NCBI GenBank assembly: GCA_037355855.1
Contig: CM074759.1
Coordinates: forward strand, 4,464,001 to 4,528,000
Direction: 5' to 3'
Origin: Pseudo-nitzschia pungens
Lineage: Eukaryota > Bacillariophyta > Bacillariophyceae > Bacillariales > Bacillariaceae
Length of the DNA stretch: 64,000 nucleotides
Shown: positions 21,852 to 31,157 of the stretch, piece by piece
How the letters are laid out: each line of letters begins with the position of its first letter
Numbering within the stretch: position 1 is the stretch's first letter
Made by a program: the position numbers and the translations under genes
Notes under the pieces: generated by a model
The model's database searches: none
Seen by the model: only the letters and a program-made list of their open reading frames with translations
What the model was told of the DNA's origin: nothing

Positions 21852-22417
21852 CAATTTGCGCATCGCGCATTTTGTCCGACGTTCCGATGTTCCAGTACTA
21901 AAAATACTTAGATTTCTACACAACTTTACCATGCGATATCTCGCTCCCTTTTACACCACCAATCACAACCCCAGGACCTACATGTATTAACCAAGACCTG
22001 CGCTCTTTGTTTCTGCTATTGGTTCAGTTGCTGGCTGCTTCTTTTGGTTGATTTGGTTGCCAATTCACCACTCGGCCGATCGATCCGCAGCAACAACCAA
22101 AACAAAACCGACACCTAATTTTCTACAGCACCTCCAGTACCGATTCTACAGCGATTCGAAAATACTTCTACTACGTAATACTGTTGCCGTCTTACTGTTG
22201 CCGTCTGTACTGCTTCGATCTGTTTCCAAGCTCCACCCTCAAGGCCCTTAAGTATATATTATACTTAATGTTCTACATTGTTTCCAAGCTTCCTAAGTGA
22301 TTTCCACTTAACGTTCTACATTCTTCAAGGTTCCTTGCTAAGTCCCCTAAGTCTTTTCAAGGTGTAGTTCACGAACAGCCCCTTCCACTGTAGGTATATT
22401 TCTACAAGAAATTCCAG

Positions 22418-23235
22418 CTGTCATCTGTTTTCAAGTCCATTGCCCTGCTGGACCATATGTGTTTTCGCTTATGGTCCTACTGTTTCTTGACCCAAGCCCC
22501 AAAGCCGCTAAGTACAGTTTGCTTAAGGCTCCACCACCTACATAACCCTCTCAGGTGTACTGTATAAATGTCATCTGTTTCCAAGTCTACTGCCCTGATG
22601 GACCCTAAGTGTTTTCGCTTATGGTCCTACTGTTTCCTGACCCAAGCCCTAAAGCCACTAAGTACAGTTTGCTTAAGGCTCCCCTACCTACATATACCTC
22701 TCAGATGCATTCTTCAACTGTCATCTGTTTTCAAGTCTACTGCCCTGATGGACCATAAGTGTTTTCGCTTATGGTCCTACTGTTTCCTTACCCAAGCCCC
22801 AAAGCCGCTAAGTACAGCTTGCTTAAGGCTCTCCTACCTACATATACCTCTCAGATGCACACTTCAACTGTCATCTGTTTTCAAGTCTACTGCCCTGCTG
22901 GACCATAAGTGTTCTCACTTAAGGTCCTACTATTTCCTGACCCAAGCCCCAAAGCCGCTAAGTACAGCTTGCTTAAGGCTCTCCTACCTACATAACCCTC
23001 TCAGATGCACACTTCAACTGTCATCTGTTTTCAAGTCTACTGCCCTGATAGTCCATAATTGTTTTTGATTATGGACCTACTGTTTTTATGACCCAAGCCC
23101 CAAAGCTGCTAAGTACATGTTACTTAACGCACCACCACCTACATATACCCCTCCAGTTCACAGTACAGCAGAGACCTGTTTTCAAGCCTACAGCCCTGAT
23201 GGTCCATAAGTGTTTTCACTTAAAGGCCCTGTTTC
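22418..23235 (+). repeat. Five 150-bp tandem repeats with hairpins in NA-1
   Basis: Units begin CTGTCATCTGTTT (or ATGTCATCTG) at 22418, 22568, 22718, 22868 and 23018, an exact 150-bp period; a sixth, diverged part-unit follows. Each carries a palindrome around GGACCATAAG...CTTATGGTCC. The period is a multiple of three and one frame stays open for 166 codons (22568-23068), but its codons are dictated by the palindromes and no protein family is recognised. Confidence 0.9.
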
Positions 23236-23823
23236 CAAGCTACTACAGGAGAGCAAGTTCAAGTTCGAACAGAAGGCCAGCTGTTACGAATTTGAATTTG
23301 GTAGTAGGCTCCACCGCCTCTACGTGTCTCGTGTCTCCTACTACTACGAAGTTCGAACAGAAGGACAGCTGTTACGAATTTGGTAGTAGGCTCCGTACTA
23401 TATGTACCATACAGTGGTAAGGAATGTGTTTGGGGCACTCGCATTACTGATGCTGCAATACAGCATGCAGAGACCAGTTTTGCTTGCGTCAGCTGACCAC
23501 TTGCATTACAGATACTATGTATCTAGGCAAGGGTTTTGCTTGTGTCAGCTGACCACTCCAAGCATCACTGATGCTGTACAGTGGCATTCAAGGGACAGTT
23601 TTGCTTGTGTTTTCCCTTTCACGTTCTTGTTACCCCGTCTCCTGTACGCTTTGCAACAGCTGTGTCTGTTGTGCTCTGGACTGGTTCGTTTTTTTCCTGT
23701 TTCTTACCAAGGTTCGTTTGCAAAATAGCCGTCTTTACAACCTGGGGCCTATTCCCCATGGTTGAGGCGGCGCGTCGTTCTACAACTTGGGGCCTAACCT
23801 CTCTTCGATTGAGGCGACGATAA

Positions 23824-23865
23824 AGTCTGGTTACAGACTGAGTAGCTTTTAACCACCTTCGGTGG
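23824..23865 (+). other. NA-1 3'-terminal stem-loops
   Basis: Stem-loop 1: AGTCTG-GTTA-CAGACT at 23824-23839, identical to the autonomous LINEs. Stem-loop 2: CCACC-TTC-GGTGG at 23853-23865, where the LINEs have TCACC-TTT-GGTGA. The outer pair changes from U-A to C-G, keeping the stem. A (TTA)n tail follows. Confidence 0.75.
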
Positions 23866-23902
23866 ATTTTCCTACTTAAATAAGTATATTATTATTATTA
23901 TT

Positions 23903-26900
23903 AACAGTCATTGGAACGTAACAGAGGAAGATCTGGGAAGTCTTCAAACAAGCTCACAGGGTGAACAGAGAAAAACTTCCACACATGTTTGTACCAGCAA
24001 GGAGTGACGTAGGAAGCAAAAGGATGATATGGTGTGACACCAAGATGGAGAGGAATGCCAAGTTCGAGCCGTAGAGACTCAGCAGTTAGCCTGAGAATCC
24101 TACCAGTTTGTGAGGACCTGACAGATTCCTGAAAGAGGGTGGCAATATGACTGAACTCTTGGAGGAGGTATGGATGGATGAATCCAAAGCCTTGATAGAG
24201 GGAAGGACCATAGAACACATGTCTGGGAAATGTCTGCGACATCCCTGCTTTATTCAGCACAGGAACAAGAGCTGGGTGAATTATCTTAGTCCAAGTGGCC
24301 TCATCAAGTTGCGTGACAGGCATGGGGTATTCAACAGACTTCATGAAAGAATACTTGAAGGTGTAGAGGGATGCGCGCTTCTCACACTTGGAAGCCCTGA
24401 GTTGAGAGCCAAAAGACTGAGACTGTGACTTCATGTGAGCAATCTGTGCTTCCTCATTGCCATCCATGGAGATAAAAACCCCAAGAGTCTTGTCAGCATG
24501 GTCAACTTCAAACCGATCCAGGGTAGCTCGATTGCCATTCTTGTCAGCAACAGAGAAGTCACCAGGCATGTCAGCAATGGAGCGATAATCCCAACCGGAT
24601 CCATTCCATTTGAAATCAATCAAATAACAGAAGGATTTGGCAGGTTCAATAGCACCACCAGTGGCAATAATCCCACCAGCCCACCGGTCAAGAGCTTCCT
24701 GAAAGTCAACAGCTAATTCCTCACCAGATGTGGAGGAATCAGAGCCAGCACAAAACAAGTCTGTGTCATCCACAAAGGCAAAACCCACAAGAGAAACCAG
24801 TTGCAGGGACAATGAAGTGATAAGATGGACACCATGCCCAGCCTGTTGCATCATTCGGAAGACAATTGTTGACACCAAAGCCCAAAGAGTTGGACCAATA
24901 CCATTGCCTTGGCCACAACCACTGAGAGGAACAGGTTCATCACCATACACAGGACCTGACCGACCAAAACCAGTTTTGATGTGGTGCTTGGCAAGTTGCA
25001 AAGTAGACAAAAGAACCTCACACACATGTGCAGGAACCCCAAAGCTTTGGAGAGTGAGACCTGCAATGGGATGAGAGATCCTATCATAGCAGCCCTTGGC
25101 ATCATTCATAGCAACAGCACCAGATCTGCGCTTCTGCCTCAACACATCACAGATGAGCTTCTTGTTCAGGCAGGTGTTGATGGCCTTGTGGTGTTTCCTG
25201 CTTCCATGTTGATCAACAGCCACAGCATTGGCACGTTCAGCATGGGCAAGAATGCGTCTGCCAATCATCTTGTTGTTGATTTGGAACTCAGGAGACATCA
25301 ACTGGATGAGTCTCATCTTATCCACTCTATATTCACCAGGTTTCTTGAAGATCTCAACATCAGTGATGACCTGCCAAGCAGAAGGAGAAAAGCCAACAAT
25401 CAAGGGGACAGATCTCAGGAGAGTGTCAAACTTGTTCAGCTGGGGATCCAGGGCAAATGCCTTGTGGTGGGCAAAACTCAAACAAGAAGGTTCACTTGCT
25501 GTGCGTTCCCTCTGGCGTTTCCAGGCAGCAGCATTGTCAGCTGGACACACTGAATAGTCAAAGGGGGGCAAACTCAGAATAGAGTCAGGGACTTTGAGAC
25601 AGGCAAGAAATTCAGAAAGGTATTTGTCAGTGGCAGGAGGAGGAATGTATGTGCCATCAAGGACTTGGGGAGCAGCATGGGCAGTGCCTAGGTAGCCAAA
25701 ATCTTGAATGAAGGAGGGAGTCATGGAAGGAGTGCCAAGACACTGCTGTTGACGCCGGACATTGGATTCAGCCATAGCTGGTACCATAGTAGACTGGGAC
25801 TCCAAGACCTGTTCAACACCATCATGGCCAACTGCAATAGCGCGCAAGACTGCTGACTTGTTGACACGTCCCCGAATAGACCGAGCAGCGAGACCAAGCT
25901 CTCGTTGAAGACGTTCCCGGCGCATCCTGGCACGAATCTGAGAAGCATGCTGGTTGTGAGGCTTGCCTTCAGCAAGAAGTGCATCCACCAGGCCTTGATT
26001 GAAGGAGTCTCTCCATGAGGGGGCCAATTTCTTCACTGCCCGGTATTGCTTGTAAGCTTGTTTCAGATGGAGGAGAGCACTGGAAAGGTCACTGTGTTCT
26101 CCTTTGTAGAGAGAAAGCTTGCAGGCCAACCTTTTCAAAACAGTATGACTGGTGGACACACCCTGTCTCAACTTAACAACACGCCGCCAAAAGTCAATGG
26201 TATCCCGATAGACTTGCAGCTTAGGTGACCATGGAACCAAACCAGCTCTAGTGTGGCAGAGGTTTTGTTCAACAGAGAGCCTGAGAGAGGTAGAGGTTTC
26301 ATGGAGAACTTCATATGTGGTGATGAGATCAGTGCGCACAGAAATATCCCCAGACTGAAACTGAGCCAGTAGGTGCTCCAGCTTAGCTTGGAGAGAAAAC
26401 ACTCCAGCCTGGAGAAAGCTGTGCCTGACACGCTTGAAATACCGTTGTCGCAGATGAGGATGGGAGGACTGGAGTTTGGAAAGAGAGAATCTCACAGGAG
26501 GTGGCAAATATTTGCCCATGATGCTGCCATTACAAACCTCAATCCAGAGCATGCGATGGTCAGATTCCATACCATGGGCACCTCCAAAGGGACAATACCC
26601 AGCCCTGAGAACATCAACATTCTCAGAGACCCAAATGGCATCAATTGGTGTTCTGGTAGTGTTTCGGTTGTGAGTGGCAGGAGGAGAAGACGTACTATGA
26701 AGGGTAAGAATGGCATCTCTGAAACCAAGAGCCTTGAGCTCAAAAGACAAGCCATCAGTCCTGACATCAGCATTCTGGTCAATCCCAATAATGACTTGAT
26801 CACCTGCACCCAGACAGACTTGAAGGGCAGCAGTTAAATCCCTGTGAAAGAGAATGCATGGATTGGGACTGAAAAGATGTTCAGCTGCCTGAAAGTATCG

Positions 26901-27617
26901 GTACTGTTGATTCCAGACTGAGCCAAGATCCCTATCATTTTCAACTGGGCAGTAGGCAGAAAACATGGTGACATTGTAGCCATCCCTGCCCTGAAACTTG
27001 ACAAAGGACCATCTACCAAGACCAGATGGATCAGCTCCATGTGCAACCTTGTGTGAGCTGAACAGCTGGTCAATGGAAAAACCGGTGCCGCCAGGCTGAA
27101 GCCAAGAGCAGGCAGAAGCTTCATGCTTGTTGTTAGCAAGATAAGAAAAACTTGAGGGACTGACATTCTTCATGCGCCGATTGAAAAGATCACAGGGCAG
27201 GAGTTTGGATTCATTCAAACAATGTTCAGCAAAAAGAGCCACACTGGCATTGCTCTTGACAAATTGACGGGCGTTGTGCTTGGACATGGACATAAAGGCA
27301 GCTCTGCGCTGTGGTCCAATGTTTTGGAATGTGATGATGGTGGAGTTAGAGGATGGAGCTTGAGGGAAGGAATGACCAAAACTGTCAGAATCCTTAGCAG
27401 CAAGAGATTCTCCATGAAGAGTTAATTGGACAAAATGAGGGACAGGGGAAGAGTCGGAGGGGGAAAAGGGAGAAACAGGAGAAGCATTGATGGGATTTGG
27501 ATTGGAAGGCATCCCATCACACCTCATATCAGAAGAGCTAACCATGATCAGAAGGAAACCGAGTCTGTCGCACGGAAGAAAGAGTTGCCGGAGCTGATTT
27601 GGTGGAGACATTGGCAT
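23903..27617 (-). CDS. LINE-b ORF2, N-terminal part (APE endonuclease and RT)
   Basis: Begins MPMSPPNQLR at 27617; a second ATG at 27545 (MVSSSDMR) overlaps the ORF1 stop. APE endonuclease at ~95-365: FQNIG, LFAEHCLNE, WSFVKFQGRDG, VIIGIDQNADV, RTPIDAIWV and MESDHRMLWIE, giving the N/E/D/N/D/H catalytic set. RT: MSPEFQINNKMIGRR at ~774, AVAMNDAKGCYDRISH, GCGQGNGIGPTLW and the active site FAFVDDTD (~947). The frame is open to the NA-1 insertion point. ORF2 would nick the target and reverse-transcribe LINE RNA in the nucleus. APE+RT+RNase H organisation suggests the I/Tad group; the clade is not certain. Confidence 0.9.
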
Positions 27618-30600
27618 GGCTCAAATCACTGACACTAGCATCATGACTGGAAGAGAATGCAATTGCAGCAACTCCAAGCCTCAATGCAGAGGCTGCATCT
27701 TCCCCACCACCGGCAGCAGGAACTGCAGTTGAGGACTCAGGAGAGGCCACAGGGAGGTCACCTGCCATGGCATCATGGGGAGGTTCAGGAACTTCAGGGG
27801 GAACAACAGGAGAGATACCAGGGGAGGCATCAGTCTTGGCCACATGGGTAGGATCACCGCCAGGAGGAACAGCACCTGCAGGCGCTGAGGCCTGGACATC
27901 AGTGAGATTGGAAGTGCCTGTCGCTAAAGTATCCATGGATTGAGAATCATCAAAGCCTCCACCACCACTGTCAGCACGGGCTTGGAGGTTAAAGTGCAAA
28001 TCCAGATCAAAAGTGAGGTCGGGGGCAAGGTCAACTGACAAGTCATCATCAACAAGTTCCCAATCTCGTGCATCCCCATCACCAAAAAAGGGAAGAGAGT
28101 TATCCTGCATTGGATCTGCAGCAGGTGCAGTTTCCACAACACAATTGACTGCATCATCCCAATGGTAAGCTTCCATTTCAGTCAAGCACTCAGAAGAGAA
28201 CCATTGTCTAACACAAGAACCATAATGAGCTTCCAGTATAATAGGCAGGAAAGACAACATGGCCATTGCTTCAGCCTTGGTAGTGATGTTGTACAAAGCA
28301 AGGATCTCGCCTCGGTATGAACTGGTATCAACAGAAAGAAAAAGAGGCCATGACCAATTGTCACGGGTTCTGATACCCAGAAGCACACTGCGCAGTGTCT
28401 TCAAACCCAGCCCTTGGCCCAAGTCAACTGGAAGATCAAGATCAACTACCCCCAGAACAGGAGCAGTTTCATGGCTCTCAATAAATTTGGCTTGGCGGTG
28501 CTTAGCCTGGCGAACAGTCTTGAGCTTGGAGGGGGGAAGAGGTCTGTCAGAAGGATTGGTAGCTGTCTCAATAAACTTGTAGAATTTACCATCAGGTAAA
28601 GAAGCAATGTCTGAAGGTTTGCAACGGTTGAACTGGGCTTTGAGGAGCTTAACAGTTTGGGCGCGCTTTGTTGCATCACATAAAACATGAGCAGCCAGAA
28701 CCGGATTGGGATCAGGAGTTCTGGAGTTGTCAAGGCTGATATTCTTCCTGATAACAGCAATAGGACATGCCTGAAACCTGGGATGAGTCTGAAGCAATTC
28801 GTTGTAGTGGTCAAGATCAAAACTCTGCATGTAAGATCCAAGGAGAAAGCCACATGTGACAATAACTGGGGCCTGTATGTGGTCATATTTCAGGTCCATA
28901 TCACGGTCTCTGAGCCTCTGGAGCAATTGTGCTGAAAAGAGTTTCTCCAGGGAAGCACTGTGTCCCACAAAGAAGCGTAGATGAGGAGCAGTTCTACTGC
29001 GAAGCCAGAGCTGAGCAACATACAATTCCAAGGTCTTCCTGTCAGGAAGTGTCGTCCAAAACTTGGTAACAGGCTTGGCCTTGGGGTTGAGCCTGGCTCT
29101 GGAGGGAAAAACATACAACACCAGGCGCTTGTCAACAGTCCATAGAAGATCCAAAGCTTCCTTGAGAGACTTGAGCAGCTCATCATATAGTTCCCCAGGG
29201 CGTTGTGACATCAACCTTGGAAGGGACAGAGTGACATAAGAACTATGAGAACACTTGGTGCCAGCAGTGACATCCACTGGAGCTCTAGAATCACTGGAGC
29301 AAACCCCTCGGCGTTGGAGGAAATGCCCAGCAGAGGAGGACAAGACAGTAGCATCACCACCACCAGGAAGAAAGGACACTGATTTGGAAGTGGAAGAGTT
29401 GGAAGTGGAAGCATCATCAGCCACTGGTGGCGCAGGTGTAGGAGGGCGCTTCTTGAAATGCCAATGAGAACCAAGCACCTGATTGGCTGCCCACCATACT
29501 TTGCCTTCAGTACTAGGCAAAAGGTTGCCTTCACAATACAGGTCATCAAAACACTCAGGAGACATCTTGACCAAACCAATAAGACATTTCTTCAGAGCCT
29601 GGCCAGGTGGTTGCTTGGTCCAGGCTGGGGCAGAGTCTTGAAAGCAAGCAGAGGCAATAGAAGCCAAGGAAGCTACAGAGGCATTGCGCCAGTCTGGATT
29701 GTCCGGAAAAACCTGAGCATAAACAGGAGGGATGGCAGTCCGGCAAATATCATGGATGGATTTTTTGTCTTTACCCTCCTTCTTGCTGAAAAAGTGTGTG
29801 GGGCTTGGACACCCAGCCCATAACCGGGTACCAGTTGGAGATTTTCGAAAGGCATGAATTGCAGATGGTATAGGAGACTTGCCAGAACAGGGACCCTTAC
29901 CATAAAAACACCAGAGGAAGGAAGCGGAATGAGCCCTGTTGGCAGCAGCCAGAGCCTCCTGGCGTTGGGATTGGCGTGCTTGCTGCTGAGAGGGATCAGC
30001 TTTCTGGGCAGAGGAAAAGGCAAGAGTAGATTGCTTGAGGATGGATGAAGCAGGGACCTTGCCTGAGGTCCCAGAGCCCTTTGGTGTGTGTCTGGACGTC
30101 TGTTGGCCTGGCAGCTGGGAGCCTGCCTGGTTGGATCCTGGCTGCTGGGAGCCTGGGGGCCGGGGTCCTGACTGCTGGGATCCCTGCTGCTGGGAGCCCT
30201 GCTGCTGGGAGCCTGAGGTCTGGGAGCTTATCAGCTTGGGGTCTGACAGCAAAGCACCTGACGACTGAGAGCCTGACAGAGTACCTGACTGCGGAGGACC
30301 TGACTCCTGGGAACCTAGCTGAGAAGCTGTTGACAGAGAAGAAGTTTGCAAGGAATCCCCTGGTGCAGAGTCCCCTGGTGCAGATTCCCCTGGTGCAGAT
30401 TCAGTGCCAAGCATCTCAACATCAGAGAGCACACCTGCAGAAGAAGAAGTCTTCAAGGTATCCCCTGGAGCAGGGTCAGTGCCAAGCATATCAACATCAG
30501 AAAGCACACCTGCAGATGAGGACACAGAAGAAGATGAAGACATATCATCAACAGAAGACCCAGGCATAGAGGATGAAGAGGCTGATGAGGCAGAGGAAGA

Positions 30601-30789
30601 GGATGATCTGGTATCAAGAGTAGGAGAGGGAGTAGTAAGAGCAGAGGTGACACTAGAATGTCTTGGAGGGGTCTTTTGCACAAATGGGCGCTTGTTAGAC
30701 CGAGTCCCAGAGGCAGACCTAGCAGAAGAAGGAGGTGTGGAAGATCTTTTCTTCCGGGAAGCTGTTTGGGAGGTGGGCCGCGGAGGCAT
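27538..30789 (-). CDS. LINE-b ORF1 protein (1,083 aa, unknown fold)
   Basis: Starts MPPRPTSQTASRKKRSS (30789), a basic patch, then ~270 residues of Ser/Pro/Gln low complexity with GSQQQ repeats. From ~290 it becomes conserved among LINE copies: SFLWCFYGKGPCSGKSPIP, WAGCPSPTHFFSKKEG, LYCEGNLLPSTEGKVWWAANQVLGSHWHF, RLVLYVFPSRARL, CGFLLGSYMQSFDLDHYN and VVDLDLPVDLGQGLGLKTLR. The C-terminal ~200 residues are acidic (DLSVDLAPDLTFDLDLHF). No CCHC knuckle, RRM or esterase motif is visible. It is much longer than usual LINE ORF1 products. By position it is the RNA-binding partner of ORF2. It ends at TAG 27538-27540. Confidence 0.88.
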   Translation of the reverse strand: MPPRPTSQTASRKKRSSTPPSSARSASGTRSNKRPFVQKTPPRHSSVTSALTTPSPTLDTRSSSSSASSASSSSMPGSSVDDMSSSSSVSSSAGVLSDVDMLGTDPAPGDTLKTSSSAGVLSDVEMLGTESAPGESAPGDSAPGDSLQTSSLSTASQLGSQESGPPQSGTLSGSQSSGALLSDPKLISSQTSGSQQQGSQQQGSQQSGPRPPGSQQPGSNQAGSQLPGQQTSRHTPKGSGTSGKVPASSILKQSTLAFSSAQKADPSQQQARQSQRQEALAAANRAHSASFLWCFYGKGPCSGKSPIPSAIHAFRKSPTGTRLWAGCPSPTHFFSKKEGKDKKSIHDICRTAIPPVYAQVFPDNPDWRNASVASLASIASACFQDSAPAWTKQPPGQALKKCLIGLVKMSPECFDDLYCEGNLLPSTEGKVWWAANQVLGSHWHFKKRPPTPAPPVADDASTSNSSTSKSVSFLPGGGDATVLSSSAGHFLQRRGVCSSDSRAPVDVTAGTKCSHSSYVTLSLPRLMSQRPGELYDELLKSLKEALDLLWTVDKRLVLYVFPSRARLNPKAKPVTKFWTTLPDRKTLELYVAQLWLRSRTAPHLRFFVGHSASLEKLFSAQLLQRLRDRDMDLKYDHIQAPVIVTCGFLLGSYMQSFDLDHYNELLQTHPRFQACPIAVIRKNISLDNSRTPDPNPVLAAHVLCDATKRAQTVKLLKAQFNRCKPSDIASLPDGKFYKFIETATNPSDRPLPPSKLKTVRQAKHRQAKFIESHETAPVLGVVDLDLPVDLGQGLGLKTLRSVLLGIRTRDNWSWPLFLSVDTSSYRGEILALYNITTKAEAMAMLSFLPIILEAHYGSCVRQWFSSECLTEMEAYHWDDAVNCVVETAPAADPMQDNSLPFFGDGDARDWELVDDDLSVDLAPDLTFDLDLHFNLQARADSGGGGFDDSQSMDTLATGTSNLTDVQASAPAGAVPPGGDPTHVAKTDASPGISPVVPPEVPEPPHDAMAGDLPVASPESSTAVPAAGGGEDAASALRLGVAAIAFSSSHDASVSDLSHANVSTKSAPATLSSVRQTRFPSDHG

Positions 30790-30859
30790 TGTACCAGAAG
30801 TGGAGCACTGAGGGCAGAGACACCAGCTGCGGTAGAGGGCAAAGGCCGGGGCAGGAGAA
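30790..30859 (-). other. LINE-b 5'UTR, segment next to ORF1; left TSD of LINE-c
   Basis: Short stretch between ORF1 and LINE-c. The last 19 bp (30841-30859, AAAGGCCGGGGCAGGAGAA) are duplicated at 41556-41574. This word is itself the core of the minisatellite in the LINE-a 5'UTR. Confidence 0.9.
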
Positions 30860-31157
30860 TTAATTAATATACGTATTTAAATAACTTTAATCACCAAAGG
30901 TGAAACTAAATTACTCAGTCTGTAACCAGACTTTAACGTCGCCTCCATCATAGAGTCAGGACCCCAAGTGGCAGAACGACAAATTTTCAAACAAACCTTG
31001 AACATCAAGCTGGGAAAAGGACAAACAAGTCCCACAAAATAGGGACTTGAGAGAAAGTGAGATGGGAATGGAGATATTGGGATAAGATCCAGTATCAAAA
31101 GGGATGGGACAGGATAAGAAGCATGATCAGAAGACAAAACCAAGGTACAAAGTGTAA

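Larger units (their letters stand above)
21852..23902 (+). mobile_element. NA-1: non-autonomous LINE-derived retroposon (2.05 kb)
   Basis: Lies in LINE-b ORF2 on the opposite strand, flanked by an exact 18-bp duplication. The start CAATTTGCGCATCGCGCATTT and the following ~400 bp match the 5' ends of the LINEs. The last ~80 bp match their 3' end (AGTCTGGTTACAGACT stem-loop, a second stem-loop, TATTATTATT tail). Neither ORF1 nor ORF2 is present. The interior is 150-bp tandem repeats and T-rich unique sequence. NA-2 (60525-62545) is nearly identical, so the family was recently mobile, presumably using LINE proteins. Confidence 0.9.

Noticed and set aside
22568..23068. 166-codon ORF with 50-residue repeats, identical in NA-1 and NA-2
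   Set aside because: The frame is a by-product of an exact 150-bp repeat; sequence change follows hairpin pairing, and identity of the two copies shows only recent common origin.
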